Under the pieces are notes generated by a model. The model did no database searches. It worked only from the letters and a program-made list of their open reading frames with translations, and was not told the origin of the DNA. Made by a program: the position numbers and the translations under genes. From NCBI GenBank assembly GCA_902798605.1, contig CADBXH010000076.1, positions 1 through 12,627 on the forward strand: a DNA stretch of 12,627 nucleotides. Reading direction: 5' to 3'. Below are positions 1 through 7,040 of this stretch, piece after piece (positions within the stretch are counted from its first letter, which is position 1; each line of letters opens with the position of its first letter). The DNA comes from an uncultured Ruminococcus sp. (lineage in GTDB: Bacteria; Bacillota_A; Clostridia; Oscillospirales; Acutalibacteraceae).

Positions 1-509
1 AGTTCGATTTTGAAAAATCCGGTTTTATGCGAAACGGGGAGATCACCACAGTCAAGGTGGTCGAAGCAGAAGAGCAACCCACTTTGCTTGGGCAAATAGT
101 TCAAGGCGGAGTGGATGAAAAGTACTACATAACATCAGAGAAGATGTCTAAGTGGGTCTATCTAAAAGGCGCAAAAAAAATACCGCGTAAATCTGCTACT
201 GGTCATGAATATATGTTCTCAGAAGGACCTATTGCCTTCCCAGACCCGTGGGACAGACCAGGAAGAACGATGCTTACCAGCGAATCAACGCTTAATCGGT
301 CAACACATGTGGTGTGTGATGCAAAAACCGGCAGATTGCGTTTACTTACTCCAATAGAAACGGAACGTCTGCAAGGTTTCGACGATGATTGGACAAACAC
401 CGGTATGCCGGATAGGATGAGATATTTTTGCATGGGCAACGCTTTGGTCGTTCCTATGATAACCCGAATGGGAAAAGTTCTGGATGACATCTTCGCTAAT
501 GAGCCATAA
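1..509 (+). CDS. DNA (cytosine-5) methyltransferase, C-terminal part (5' end outside window)
   Basis: The frame is open from base 3, so this is the 3' end of a gene that starts upstream of the window. About 168 residues are visible. They contain the target-recognition region, then motif IX (LLTPIETERLQGF) and motif X (MGNALVVPMITRMG) of C5-cytosine methyltransferases. The catalytic PCQ and ENV motifs must lie upstream and cannot be checked. The protein would methylate cytosine within the recognition site of the adjacent Sau3AI-type endonuclease, shielding host DNA. It is clearly paralogous to the complete methyltransferase at 2780-3997: both share STHVVCD/TSHVVCD, the WTNTGMP segment, MGNALVVP, and similar residues through the recognition region. 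This suggests the same or overlapping sites, with GATC as the family precedent. The gene is followed by an intrinsic terminator before the endonuclease. Confidence 0.93.
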   Translation, partial: FDFEKSGFMRNGEITTVKVVEAEEQPTLLGQIVQGGVDEKYYITSEKMSKWVYLKGAKKIPRKSATGHEYMFSEGPIAFPDPWDRPGRTMLTSESTLNRSTHVVCDAKTGRLRLLTPIETERLQGFDDDWTNTGMPDRMRYFCMGNALVVPMITRMGKVLDDIFANEP

Positions 510-537
510 GGGATAAGATTTGATCCAGTTTTAAACC

Positions 538-573
538 AAGAGGGTCTTGTGTTCATCACAGGGCCCTTTTTAT
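538..573 (+). terminator. Intrinsic terminator between methyltransferase and endonuclease genes
   Basis: An 11-bp stem (541-551 with 557-567, including two G·U wobbles) closes a 5-base loop and is followed by TTTTTAT. Pairing can extend to 538-540 with 568-570. It lies 29 bases after the first methyltransferase stop and ends about 17 bases before the endonuclease start. No promoter fits between it and the endonuclease, so nuclease transcription probably comes from read-through. Confidence 0.8.
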
Positions 574-589
574 CGTACAGAAAGCGACG

Positions 590-1957
590 GTGAGCTATAT
601 GGAGGGAACAGAATACAAAACCAAAGAAGCCGTATTGAAACGCGGTCAGGAAATCATCGGTATCCCCATGCGTGAAGTAGATAAGACCGGAAGGCTTTCT
701 ACCGGCAAAGGCGCAATTGGAACTGTTATTGAAGAAAGCTGGTATGGTTATCGTCCCAACTCAGAATCAGAGCCCGATTTTCCAGAGGCAGGTGTCGAGT
801 TGAAAGCCACTCCATATGTCCGCGGTAAAAAGGGACAGATACGCGCTAAAGAGCGATTGGTTTGTAATATCATCAATTATATGGAGGAGTATAAGAACAG
901 TTTTAAGGATAGTTCGTTCTGGCATAAGTGTCAGACTATCCTTATCCTTTCGTATGAGCACCTCAAGGATAGGCCCAAGGGCGATTTCACGATAGATAAA
1001 GCAGTGTTGTTCAGTTACCCTGAAGAAGACCTTGTGATAATCGAGCGTGATTTTGCTACGATCATGGACAAGATAAAAGCCGGAAAAGCACACGAGATTT
1101 CTGAAGGCGACACGATGTATCTTGGTGCGTGCACTAAAGGAGCGAATGCTAAGAGTGTTCGTGAGCAGCCGTTCTCAGAACTGCCGGCAAAACAACGTGC
1201 GTATTCACTGAAAACATCATATATGACGCATGTGCTGAACACTTATATTTTTGGCAATGCTGAGTGTGAGAAGATAGTCAAGGATTGGCATCAACTGCAA
1301 ACTACTTCTTTTGAGGACTATATAATCAATAAAATCTCTCCTTATTTTGGAAAAACACAAAATGAGTTAAAATCGATTTTTGGTGTCGATTCTTCGGCAA
1401 AAAACCTGAATGAATTGCTTTTGGCTAAGATGCTCGGTATCAAAGGAAAGATAGCCTACACTGATGAATTTCAAAAGGCTAACATCATTCCAAAAACTAT
1501 ACGACTTCGTCGTGATGATACGATCAAGGAATGTATGTCTTTCCCTCAATTTGATTTTATTGAATTGAGTCAAGAGACCGAGTGGGAAGAATCAGAATTA
1601 TACAACTACCTCGCGCCGACAAAATTCCTTTTTGTTATTTTCAAAGAACAAGACAACGGCGATTGGGAATTTGAACGTATCAAGTTCTGGAATATCCCTA
1701 ACGATGACCTCGAAGAAGTACACAAGGTTTGGCAGCGAACGATAGACATAATAAACGACGGAGTTGAATTGATACCCACTCCCAGAGGTGTCCGCAATAA
1801 TCTTCCGAAACAGAGTGAGAATAGGGTCGCTCATGTGCGACCTCACGGAAGAAATGGAAATGATAAACTTCCTCTTCCCGACGGCAGGATGATGACCAAG
1901 CAGTGCTTCTGGTTGAATAATACATATATAGCGGAACAGATAAAGGAGGAAATATAA
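590..1957 (+). CDS. Sau3AI/MutH-family type II restriction endonuclease
   Basis: This 455-residue protein has the size and layout of Sau3AI (about 490 residues): an N-terminal MutH-like catalytic half and a C-terminal half with the same fold used for DNA binding. The catalytic motif is visible as D63-x6-E70-x-K72 in PDFPEAGVELKATPY, preceded by the IEES acidic pair at 49-50. The following KERLVCNIINY segment is typical of the family. The C-terminal half carries further family blocks, including the FWLNNTYI end after a HVRPHGRN segment. Sau3AI cuts 5' of GATC; the same specificity here is inferred from the family. Start: GTG at 590 or ATG at 599, both with weak ribosome-binding sites. A terminator lies directly upstream. 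The stop at 1955-1957 touches the next start codon, so the two genes are almost certainly translationally coupled. Confidence 0.92.
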   Translation: MSYMEGTEYKTKEAVLKRGQEIIGIPMREVDKTGRLSTGKGAIGTVIEESWYGYRPNSESEPDFPEAGVELKATPYVRGKKGQIRAKERLVCNIINYMEEYKNSFKDSSFWHKCQTILILSYEHLKDRPKGDFTIDKAVLFSYPEEDLVIIERDFATIMDKIKAGKAHEISEGDTMYLGACTKGANAKSVREQPFSELPAKQRAYSLKTSYMTHVLNTYIFGNAECEKIVKDWHQLQTTSFEDYIINKISPYFGKTQNELKSIFGVDSSAKNLNELLLAKMLGIKGKIAYTDEFQKANIIPKTIRLRRDDTIKECMSFPQFDFIELSQETEWEESELYNYLAPTKFLFVIFKEQDNGDWEFERIKFWNIPNDDLEEVHKVWQRTIDIINDGVELIPTPRGVRNNLPKQSENRVAHVRPHGRNGNDKLPLPDGRMMTKQCFWLNNTYIAEQIKEEI

Positions 1958-2779
1958 ATGCCACTTATTTCAATGGATAATGTTAGAGAAGCCATTAAGG
2001 TAACAATTCCCAGAACAAAGCCCTATTCATTATCGCAAACTCTAAAAATTGAAAATATAGATAGGTTTAATGCTCTAGATAGAAATGGTTTAGTTTATGG
2101 TGTAACTGAGAAAAGAATTCTTTTATACAACACACAGTATGGTGAAAAACTATATATGCAATATCCAGGCAAAGAATCCACTAGAGAAAGAGGCAGGTTT
2201 CCATTAGATGCACGACCCGTGCTAAAAAAGGCTGATGGCACTTTTGCTCCAGATATGGATTTCAAAAGAATCTGGGATATTATAGATGTTATTGGTACAG
2301 ACCATCGGGGAGATATGGATATTCTTGCCGCACTTTTTCTTAGAATCGCATATATGTTAGGTTATCAGAATAATAATTCACCATACGAATGTGAAACTAT
2401 TGACATTGCAACAAACTCTGTGGTTGATAGCCAATCCATCAATTTTGTATGGAATTCTCTTTCTTTGAGTCCTGATGTAATAGAAACATTGAATGATAGA
2501 TTCGGCAGTTTTAATGGTATCTCATTAGAAGCATTTTTATACTATAACGATTTGCTGGCGCAAAATGAAGATTGCAAATATCATTATTTACAGAACGATA
2601 GCTGGAATATTTGCACAGGGAGAATAAATAATTGCTTATCACATCTAACCGTTATTTCTCACCTTAGAGGTAATATGGGAATTTCAGAACTAATCGATAG
2701 ATTTCAACGCACTGGTGTAGCCCCACTTCCGCAAAGTAGATTTTCTGATGCATGCGGGGACTTAGTAACAAGAGAATAA
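1958..2779 (+). CDS. Uncharacterised protein embedded in the restriction-modification operon
   Basis: I do not recognise this 273-residue protein. It starts at ATG 1958, immediately after the endonuclease stop, with a strong ribosome-binding site (AAAGGAGGAAAT) inside the endonuclease's last codons. Its own stop is followed at once by the second methyltransferase's ATG. No signal peptide or membrane segment is apparent. Visible traits are an acidic/aromatic middle (DFKRIWDIIDVIGTDHRGD, about residues 101-119), a hydrophobic helix (ILAALFLRIAYMLGYQ), and a C-terminal segment rich in His, Asn and Arg. No clear PD-(D/E)XK, HNH, GIY-YIG or PLD motif is seen, though its position would suit a second nuclease or an accessory subunit. 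The coding sequence is visibly more A+T-rich than its neighbours, suggesting a separate origin. It could be the endonuclease of the second methyltransferase, a specificity or control subunit, or an unrelated passenger. Confidence 0.85.
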   Translation: MPLISMDNVREAIKVTIPRTKPYSLSQTLKIENIDRFNALDRNGLVYGVTEKRILLYNTQYGEKLYMQYPGKESTRERGRFPLDARPVLKKADGTFAPDMDFKRIWDIIDVIGTDHRGDMDILAALFLRIAYMLGYQNNNSPYECETIDIATNSVVDSQSINFVWNSLSLSPDVIETLNDRFGSFNGISLEAFLYYNDLLAQNEDCKYHYLQNDSWNICTGRINNCLSHLTVISHLRGNMGISELIDRFQRTGVAPLPQSRFSDACGDLVTRE

Positions 2780-3997
2780 ATGGTTAGAGTTGTTGAACTG
2801 TTCGCCGGTGTCGGCGGTTTTCGTTTAGGATTGGAAGCGGTTTCTGAAAGGTTCAAGACCATTTGGGCAAACCAGTGGGAACCACACAAAAAAGAACAAT
2901 ATGCCTTTGATTGCTATGTCAGCCATTTTGGCAAAAGCAAAAACCATGTATGTATGGATATAGCGAAGGCAAAAGAAATGATACCTGACCACGATTTGCT
3001 GGTCGGAGGTTTCCCGTGCCAAGATTACTCTATAATAAAAAAGAACTCTCAAGGGATAGAGGGTTCTAAAGGCGTGCTATGGTGGGAGATAGATGATATC
3101 ATCGAAGCTAAACGACCAAAATTCATACTTCTTGAAAATGTTGATAGGATAATCCGTTCTCCTGCAAAACAACCAGGACGGGATTTCTCTATCATTCTTC
3201 GTTGCTTATATGAAAAGGGATATGCTGTAGAATGGCGTGTGATAAACGCCGCTGACTATGGGCAAGCACAGCGACGCCGAAGGACTTTCATATTAGCTTA
3301 TCATAACTCTACAAAGTTATTTCAACACTTTGCAGATGCCGTTTGTGTCAATGGAGTAAAGCAAGCTCATTCCCATATAATGAACGATGGTATCTTGGCA
3401 AAGGCGTTTCCAATTTGCAGTCACAACAAAACGTTCGTTGACTGCTGGATAGATGAGCTTCAATATTTTGGAATGTCTGATTTATCAAAAGAACAGCGGG
3501 TCCGTTTTTGCAATGCCGGCGTAATGATGAACGGTCGAATCTATTCCGTCGATGTTGTCCCGCAATATGGATCTCCCATCCCGTTGAAAAACATCCTTGA
3601 GCCATTGGTCACTGATGACAAATACTTTATCAAAGACGAATCTCTTCCTAGGTGGCGATACTGTAAAGGCGCTAAGCATGAACTTCGTTATAGAAAAGAC
3701 GGGACACCGTATTATTTCAACGAAGGATCAGTGGCATTTCCTGACTCTCACGATAAACCGGCACGCACTCTTCTGACAAGTGAACCGAAACTTAGCAGGA
3801 CGTCTCATGTCGTATGTGACATCAGTTCTGGCAGACTTCGTACGCTCACGCCTTTAGAGTGTGAACGGCTCAACGGTTTCCCAGATGGCTGGACAAATAC
3901 GGGAATGCCTGAACAAATGCGGTATTTCACTATGGGCAACGCATTGGTCGTACCGATTGTTACACGAATCGGAGAGGTTTTGCTTTCATACTTTTAG
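2780..3997 (+). CDS. DNA (cytosine-5) methyltransferase, complete
   Basis: This 405-residue protein transfers a methyl group from S-adenosylmethionine to C5 of cytosine in duplex DNA. All key motifs are present in order. Motif I (ELFAGVGGF, residues 6-14) binds the cofactor. Motif IV (GGFPCQ, 76-81) has nucleophile Cys80. Motif VI is ENV (119-121), and motif VIII is QAQRRRR (162-168). The target-recognition region follows, then motif IX (LTPLECERLNGF) and motif X (MGNALVVP, from 385). The length suits a stand-alone type II enzyme. ATG 2780 follows the upstream stop directly; the ribosome-binding site is weak (AAGAGA), so coupled translation is likely. Sequence around motifs IX-X and in the recognition region parallels the truncated methyltransferase at the window start. 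The site is therefore probably related, GATC-like by analogy with Sau3AI systems; the exact site is inferred. Confidence 0.96.
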   Translation: MVRVVELFAGVGGFRLGLEAVSERFKTIWANQWEPHKKEQYAFDCYVSHFGKSKNHVCMDIAKAKEMIPDHDLLVGGFPCQDYSIIKKNSQGIEGSKGVLWWEIDDIIEAKRPKFILLENVDRIIRSPAKQPGRDFSIILRCLYEKGYAVEWRVINAADYGQAQRRRRTFILAYHNSTKLFQHFADAVCVNGVKQAHSHIMNDGILAKAFPICSHNKTFVDCWIDELQYFGMSDLSKEQRVRFCNAGVMMNGRIYSVDVVPQYGSPIPLKNILEPLVTDDKYFIKDESLPRWRYCKGAKHELRYRKDGTPYYFNEGSVAFPDSHDKPARTLLTSEPKLSRTSHVVCDISSGRLRTLTPLECERLNGFPDGWTNTGMPEQMRYFTMGNALVVPIVTRIGEVLLSYF

Positions 3998-4427
3998 CAC
4001 AATTGAATCATCCTAGACTTTTAAATCAAGAAATAATTTTATCATGCCTGTAAAGGATGTAGACAAAAACAACAATTCTTGAAAACCTATTTTTTTAGCA
4101 CTTCTCAGCACGAATATGATGATACACAAAACAGTGTGTAATATAGTTGAACACTATGATTGTGTTGATAGTTACGCTGAAAACAAAGCAACTTCTATAT
4201 TTTTAGCCTCGGCAAACAAAATACGTTCGCCGAGGCTTTACTCTTGGCACATAACTGACAACAGCAGTTATTATCGAAGATATACACCCTTGCAAAATCT
4301 GCTCGACCTACAAATCGCGAGAAATGGGCTGTGTGGCGCGTTTTGGATTGGCGTATTCGTACTGCTGAAAACTACGAAAATCGGGTGTTGGCGGTTTGTG
4401 GCGGCGAGAGGGGCGGATTTGCGGTCG
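3998..4427. other. 430-bp intergenic stretch between convergent genes, no gene supported
   Basis: The plus-strand methyltransferase and the minus-strand cysteine-cluster gene converge here. The first ~200 bases are A+T-rich with a run of seven T's near 4091-4097 but no good preceding stem. A single 9-bp inverted repeat lies at 4205-4237. A plus-strand open frame beginning at 4116 continues antisense through the neighbouring gene and has no ribosome-binding site or protein-like features, so it is not accepted. Confidence 0.6.
4205..4237. terminator. 9-bp perfect hairpin, possible weak terminator of the R-M operon
   Basis: AGCCTCGGC (4205-4213) pairs perfectly with GCCGAGGCT (4229-4237) across a 15-base loop. 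On the plus strand it is followed by TTACTCTT, only partly T-rich. On the minus strand it is followed by A's, so it would not terminate in that direction. It could end plus-strand transcription from the restriction-modification operon. Confidence 0.4.
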
Positions 4428-5780
4428 TTATGTATTTTGCTTGTCTTTGCGCTTGCGGTTGGGGAAATATGCCTCGTTCCAGTCGATGTATTCCTCTACG
4501 GTAATTTTGCCGTTGGAGCAATCCTCGCGTTTGGAGAGGGCTGCGTATTTCCACTTTTTGAAGTCAGGCTGCTTGATTTGATTGACCTTCACTCGCGCGG
4601 AATAGCGGCGGTAATACTTTCGGTAAATTGGGATCGCTTTATCCTCCGCCATTTTATTTTTGTAGTTTTCCTCAGCGGCGAGGTCACGGCAGGAGCGGAC
4701 TTCTCCCGGATGAATCCGGTTGCAATAACGCGTGTCGTAGTTGCCCTTGACAGTAAAAAACTGTCCGCAGCGTTCACAGCGTTTCAGCTTCACACCGTAC
4801 TCTATCAGCTTATTGAATTCAAGCTCTAAAAACTCGTGCAGACTTTCGCAACGGTAACGGATTACCGGCTTGTGATTGTAGTTGTGGAAATACATCAAAG
4901 TGTATACGTCGATGTTATGCTCGCGAGCAAAATCGGCAAGCGCGAGCGGATCATAATCTGCTGAGGTTTTCTTATCGCTCATAAGCAATCGCTGCTCTTC
5001 GTTGAATGCGACGAAGGGCGGCATTTTCTTTATCTTGCGGTAGAGATAATAGCGCACGGCAGGCGTCATATCTCCCAACACATCAGGATGAAACTTGGAA
5101 TCAAAACAAAACTCCAAAACCTCTTTATATTCCTGCTGCAGCATTTTCAGATATTGATAATAGTCATCCATCGCTTCCGAAATATCAGCGCCGTTTTTTA
5201 TGCTAGGAGGAAACAACGCAGAAGCAGTGGAACCGAATGCAAGATAATTTATCAATTCCTTATACGCGCGGTAAGATATGAATTGGTTGATGTTGTCCTG
5301 CATATTGCTGTAGGCATCCGGCAATTCAAACTCTTCATATTTGTACAATCTAAGTTTGACCTCATCATACAGCGAATCAAAATCCGCGTACATAAATTCA
5401 AACAGCGCCTCACCTAACGGAACAGTAACTATGCTGCCGCTCAGCGGATCATTTTTCTGCTGTGGTTTGATATCTGAGTGTCGCTCGTAGAAAACTCTTT
5501 CAAACTCGTCGATCTCTTTTGAATCGATAGGAAAACGAATGCGATCCAGCCACTCTGAATTATCATCAGTGTCGTTTGTCTGCAAGTGTTTCATCTGCTC
5601 TTCTGCTTCGATACAGAGCGCGACAAATTCATCATCATTGGTTTTCATCAGCTCGGTTGTGTTGTTCTCCGGATGGTAGGTCGCGTAAACCATCCCATCC
5701 GTAAACGAAACATTTTCCGTGCCTGTTCTCTTTAGTAGATACTCTTCGTAGTCGGATAACTCGTAGTTTTTAAAATCCAT
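4428..5780 (-). CDS. Element-borne protein with C-terminal four-cysteine zinc-binding cluster (DUF6076-like)
   Basis: This 450-residue acidic protein has no signal peptide or membrane segment. Near its C-terminus it has C335-x2-C338-x14-C353-x10-C364 (core CERCGQFF ... YCNR), followed by a basic, helical tail. The arrangement resembles the CGNR-type zinc finger of bacterial regulators and what I recall of DUF6076 proteins from Ruminococcus-type genomes; the function is unknown. ATG 5780 is preferred because AAAGAGGTG lies at ideal distance upstream; an in-frame TTG 21 bases earlier has none. A near-consensus promoter (TTGACA, 17 bp, TACAAT) sits about 70-95 bases upstream, overlapping the divergent promoter of the winged-helix gene. 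One copy of an 11-bp TTGTACAA-containing element covers its -10 box and another lies next to its ribosome-binding site. Autoregulation is therefore plausible but inferred. Confidence 0.88.
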   Translation of the reverse strand: MDFKNYELSDYEEYLLKRTGTENVSFTDGMVYATYHPENNTTELMKTNDDEFVALCIEAEEQMKHLQTNDTDDNSEWLDRIRFPIDSKEIDEFERVFYERHSDIKPQQKNDPLSGSIVTVPLGEALFEFMYADFDSLYDEVKLRLYKYEEFELPDAYSNMQDNINQFISYRAYKELINYLAFGSTASALFPPSIKNGADISEAMDDYYQYLKMLQQEYKEVLEFCFDSKFHPDVLGDMTPAVRYYLYRKIKKMPPFVAFNEEQRLLMSDKKTSADYDPLALADFAREHNIDVYTLMYFHNYNHKPVIRYRCESLHEFLELEFNKLIEYGVKLKRCERCGQFFTVKGNYDTRYCNRIHPGEVRSCRDLAAEENYKNKMAEDKAIPIYRKYYRRYSARVKVNQIKQPDFKKWKYAALSKREDCSNGKITVEEYIDWNEAYFPNRKRKDKQNT

Positions 5781-5791
5781 CAGCGCACCTC

Positions 5792-5857
5792 TTTTGTACA
5801 ATGCAAATTCTTTGATAATCCAACAATTTAACTGTGTCTAATTTATATTGTACAAAA
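5792..5857. repeat. Pair of 11-bp inverted repeats containing TTGTACAA, candidate operator
   Basis: TTTTGTACAAT at 5792-5802 is the exact reverse complement of ATTGTACAAAA at 5847-5857. Each contains the 8-bp palindrome TTGTACAA; the centres are 54 bp apart. The distal copy covers the minus-strand -10 box. The proximal copy sits just upstream of the ribosome-binding site of the cysteine-cluster gene. The geometry fits a repressor site pair; the binding protein is not known. Confidence 0.55.
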
Positions 5858-5875
5858 CTATTGAAATTCTGTCAA
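5847..5875 (-). promoter_or_regulatory. Promoter of the cysteine-cluster gene
   Basis: Read on the minus strand, TTGACA (5875-5870) and TACAAT (5852-5847) are separated by 17 bases, close to the sigma-A consensus. The predicted transcript would start near 5840, leaving a ~60-base leader before ATG 5780. The -10 box lies inside a TTGTACAA palindrome. Confidence 0.75.
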
Positions 5876-5888
5876 TCCCCGTTATAAT
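5861..5888 (+). promoter_or_regulatory. Promoter of the winged-helix gene
   Basis: TTGAAA (5861-5866) and a perfect TATAAT (5883-5888) are separated by 16 bases. The minus-strand -35 box (5870-5875) lies within this spacer, so the two promoters physically overlap and polymerase probably cannot occupy both at once. Confidence 0.75.
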
Positions 5889-5929
5889 GATAATACGGAC
5901 GTTCGAAAATCAATGAATGAGGTGTTGAA

Positions 5930-6229
5930 GTGAAAAAGCATAAGGACTATTTTATGTTACCGAATAAGATTTTTGATTTGGAATTGAAGCCGCGCGACTT
6001 CATTGTGTACAGTTGTCTGGTGCGGCACAAGGACAATGAAACACACACTTGTTTTCCATCGCGCAAGTTGATTGCGAAGGAATGCTGTATCACATTGAGA
6101 ACGGTCGATAAAGCATTGGCGAGTCTGCAAAACCTTGCTCTGATTGATTTACAGAACAGAAAAAGAATGAACGGCAGCAACACGACAAATCTTTATACGA
6201 TCACTGTGCTCTTGGAGAAAGCTTCATAA
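5930..6229 (+). CDS. Winged helix-turn-helix protein (HTH_36-like)
   Basis: This 99-residue protein opens with KDYFMLPNKIFDLELKPRDF, a start typical of small replication-initiator-like or HTH_36 proteins of clostridial integrative elements. Residues ~40-80 form a winged helix: FPSRKLIAKECCITLRTVD holds the recognition helix, followed by a wing-like turn rich in Arg and Asn. It probably binds DNA near its own gene as a regulator or as part of the element's transfer/replication control; the exact role is inferred. The GTG start at 5930 is chosen because GAGGTG lies 5 bases upstream and a strong promoter lies at 5861-5888. The gene is divergent from the cysteine-cluster gene and is followed by ~365 bases without a gene, so it may be monocistronic. 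Confidence 0.88.
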   Translation: MKKHKDYFMLPNKIFDLELKPRDFIVYSCLVRHKDNETHTCFPSRKLIAKECCITLRTVDKALASLQNLALIDLQNRKRMNGSNTTNLYTITVLLEKAS

Positions 6230-6468
6230 ATTACTGCACCTACTGTAAACTCTGCTTAACAAATAACTATACCCATAGAACTATACAGAGATACAGCAGA
6301 AGAAGAGAAAAGCATGGTTTCAATTTTTGAAAAATCCAAGCATTTATGCCCGGTCGAAAAGTAAGCAGGAGAAAGCCCGACGCCTATTTGGGGCGACGGA
6401 CAGTTCACATCAGCCGGCAATGCCGACTGTTAAGCCGTTTTTCGGGGTTTTGGATTTTGAAAAACTGT

Positions 6469-6491
6469 GCGTCAATTATGGGGCTTGACGC
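6469..6491. repeat. Perfect 7-bp inverted repeat
   Basis: GCGTCAA (6469-6475) and TTGACGC (6485-6491) are exact reverse complements separated by 9 bases. No T-run follows, so it is more likely a protein-binding site or processing hairpin than a terminator. It lies about 100 bases upstream of the ribbon-helix-helix-like gene. Confidence 0.5.
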
Positions 6492-6495
6492 TTAT

Positions 6496-6561
6496 GACAG
6501 CGCTTTCAAAATCGAATAAACTCAAAAAGTCAGTGTTTAAGCCGAAAGCAGACAGCGCTTT
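6496..6561 (+). repeat. 11-bp direct repeat GACAGCGCTTT upstream of the RHH-like gene
   Basis: GACAGCGCTTT occurs at 6496-6506 and again at 6551-6561, spaced 55 bp start to start, both within 100 bases of the ATG at 6595. The core AGCGCT is itself a palindrome. A regulatory site is possible. Confidence 0.45.
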
Positions 6562-6594
6562 GGCTGACGTAAACGCAAGAAACGGAGGTTTTGA

Positions 6595-7005
6595 ATGAAC
6601 AACGAGGACAAAAAGGAAAGGTTTACTTTGTGGATGAAACACTCCACATTTGAAAAAGTCGAGGAGAACTACCGCGAGGATAACTGTCAAAAGAAAAGCG
6701 AGTTCATTGAAAATGCAGTAAATTTTTACTGCGGATATTTGAAAATGAATTCGAGCGAACCGTTTCTCTCCACAGTCTTGAGAGAAACATTGAAGAAATT
6801 AATCAAAGCAAGTGATGACAGAATCAGCAGATTGCTCTTCAAAATTGCGGTGGAGCTTGCCATCACCATGAACGTAGTCGCCGCCAATCAGGGAGTCGAT
6901 AAACAAGTGCTCAACTCCCTGCGCGGAGAATGCATTAAGGAAGTCAAGAAAACAAACGGTATCTTTACATTTGATGAAGCCGACAACTGGCAGAAAGGAT
7001 TGTGA
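6595..7005 (+). CDS. Ribbon-helix-helix-like DNA-binding protein of the element
   Basis: This 136-residue protein has an N-terminal segment (about residues 8-50) that fits a ribbon-helix-helix. A short strand (RFTLWMKHST) is followed by a helix and then KKSEFIENAVNFYCGYL. The rest is helical with no further recognisable motif. Similar small proteins sit beside serine recombinases in clostridial integrative elements. A role in relaxosome formation, transcriptional control or as a recombination directionality factor is plausible but inferred. ATG 6595 has an excellent ribosome-binding site (GGAGG at 6584-6588). The next gene begins 35 bases after its stop and the recombinase follows after a further gap, so the three probably work together. 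Confidence 0.85.
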   Translation: MNNEDKKERFTLWMKHSTFEKVEENYREDNCQKKSEFIENAVNFYCGYLKMNSSEPFLSTVLRETLKKLIKASDDRISRLLFKIAVELAITMNVVAANQGVDKQVLNSLRGECIKEVKKTNGIFTFDEADNWQKGL

Positions 7006-7040
7006 TTAATTGAAACGGAAAAGGAAATAATAACCATGAG

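Larger units (their letters stand above)
6230..6594. other. 365-bp structured non-coding region of the element backbone
   Basis: No convincing gene is present. A 16-codon frame at 6314-6364 has a moderate purine-rich site upstream but nothing else in favour. Visible structure includes an imperfect 8-bp stem around 6378-6400 (CCGACGCC/GGCGACGG, one A·A mismatch) and a second imperfect inverted repeat near 6411-6430. There is also a perfect 7-bp inverted repeat at 6469-6491 and an 11-bp direct repeat (6496-6506, 6551-6561). TTGACG at 6485 could be part of a weak promoter for the next gene. Density of repeats upstream of a ribbon-helix-helix gene fits an operator region or transfer origin; neither is proven. 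Confidence 0.5.

Noticed and set aside
1..4000. GATC avoidance as a footprint of the Sau3AI-like system
   Set aside because: GATC occurs several times here (for example near 42, 521, 1062, 1522 and 3571), so no avoidance is evident by eye.
4116..4829. 237-codon plus-strand open frame overlapping the cysteine-cluster gene
   Set aside because: It has no ribosome-binding site, its product lacks domain-like features, and most of it is antisense to a well-supported gene with promoter, start site and cysteine motif.
6314..6364. 16-codon mini-gene (MVSIFEKSKHLCPVEK) in the non-coding stretch
   Set aside because: A purine-rich site precedes it, but the length is too short to separate from chance and nothing else supports it.
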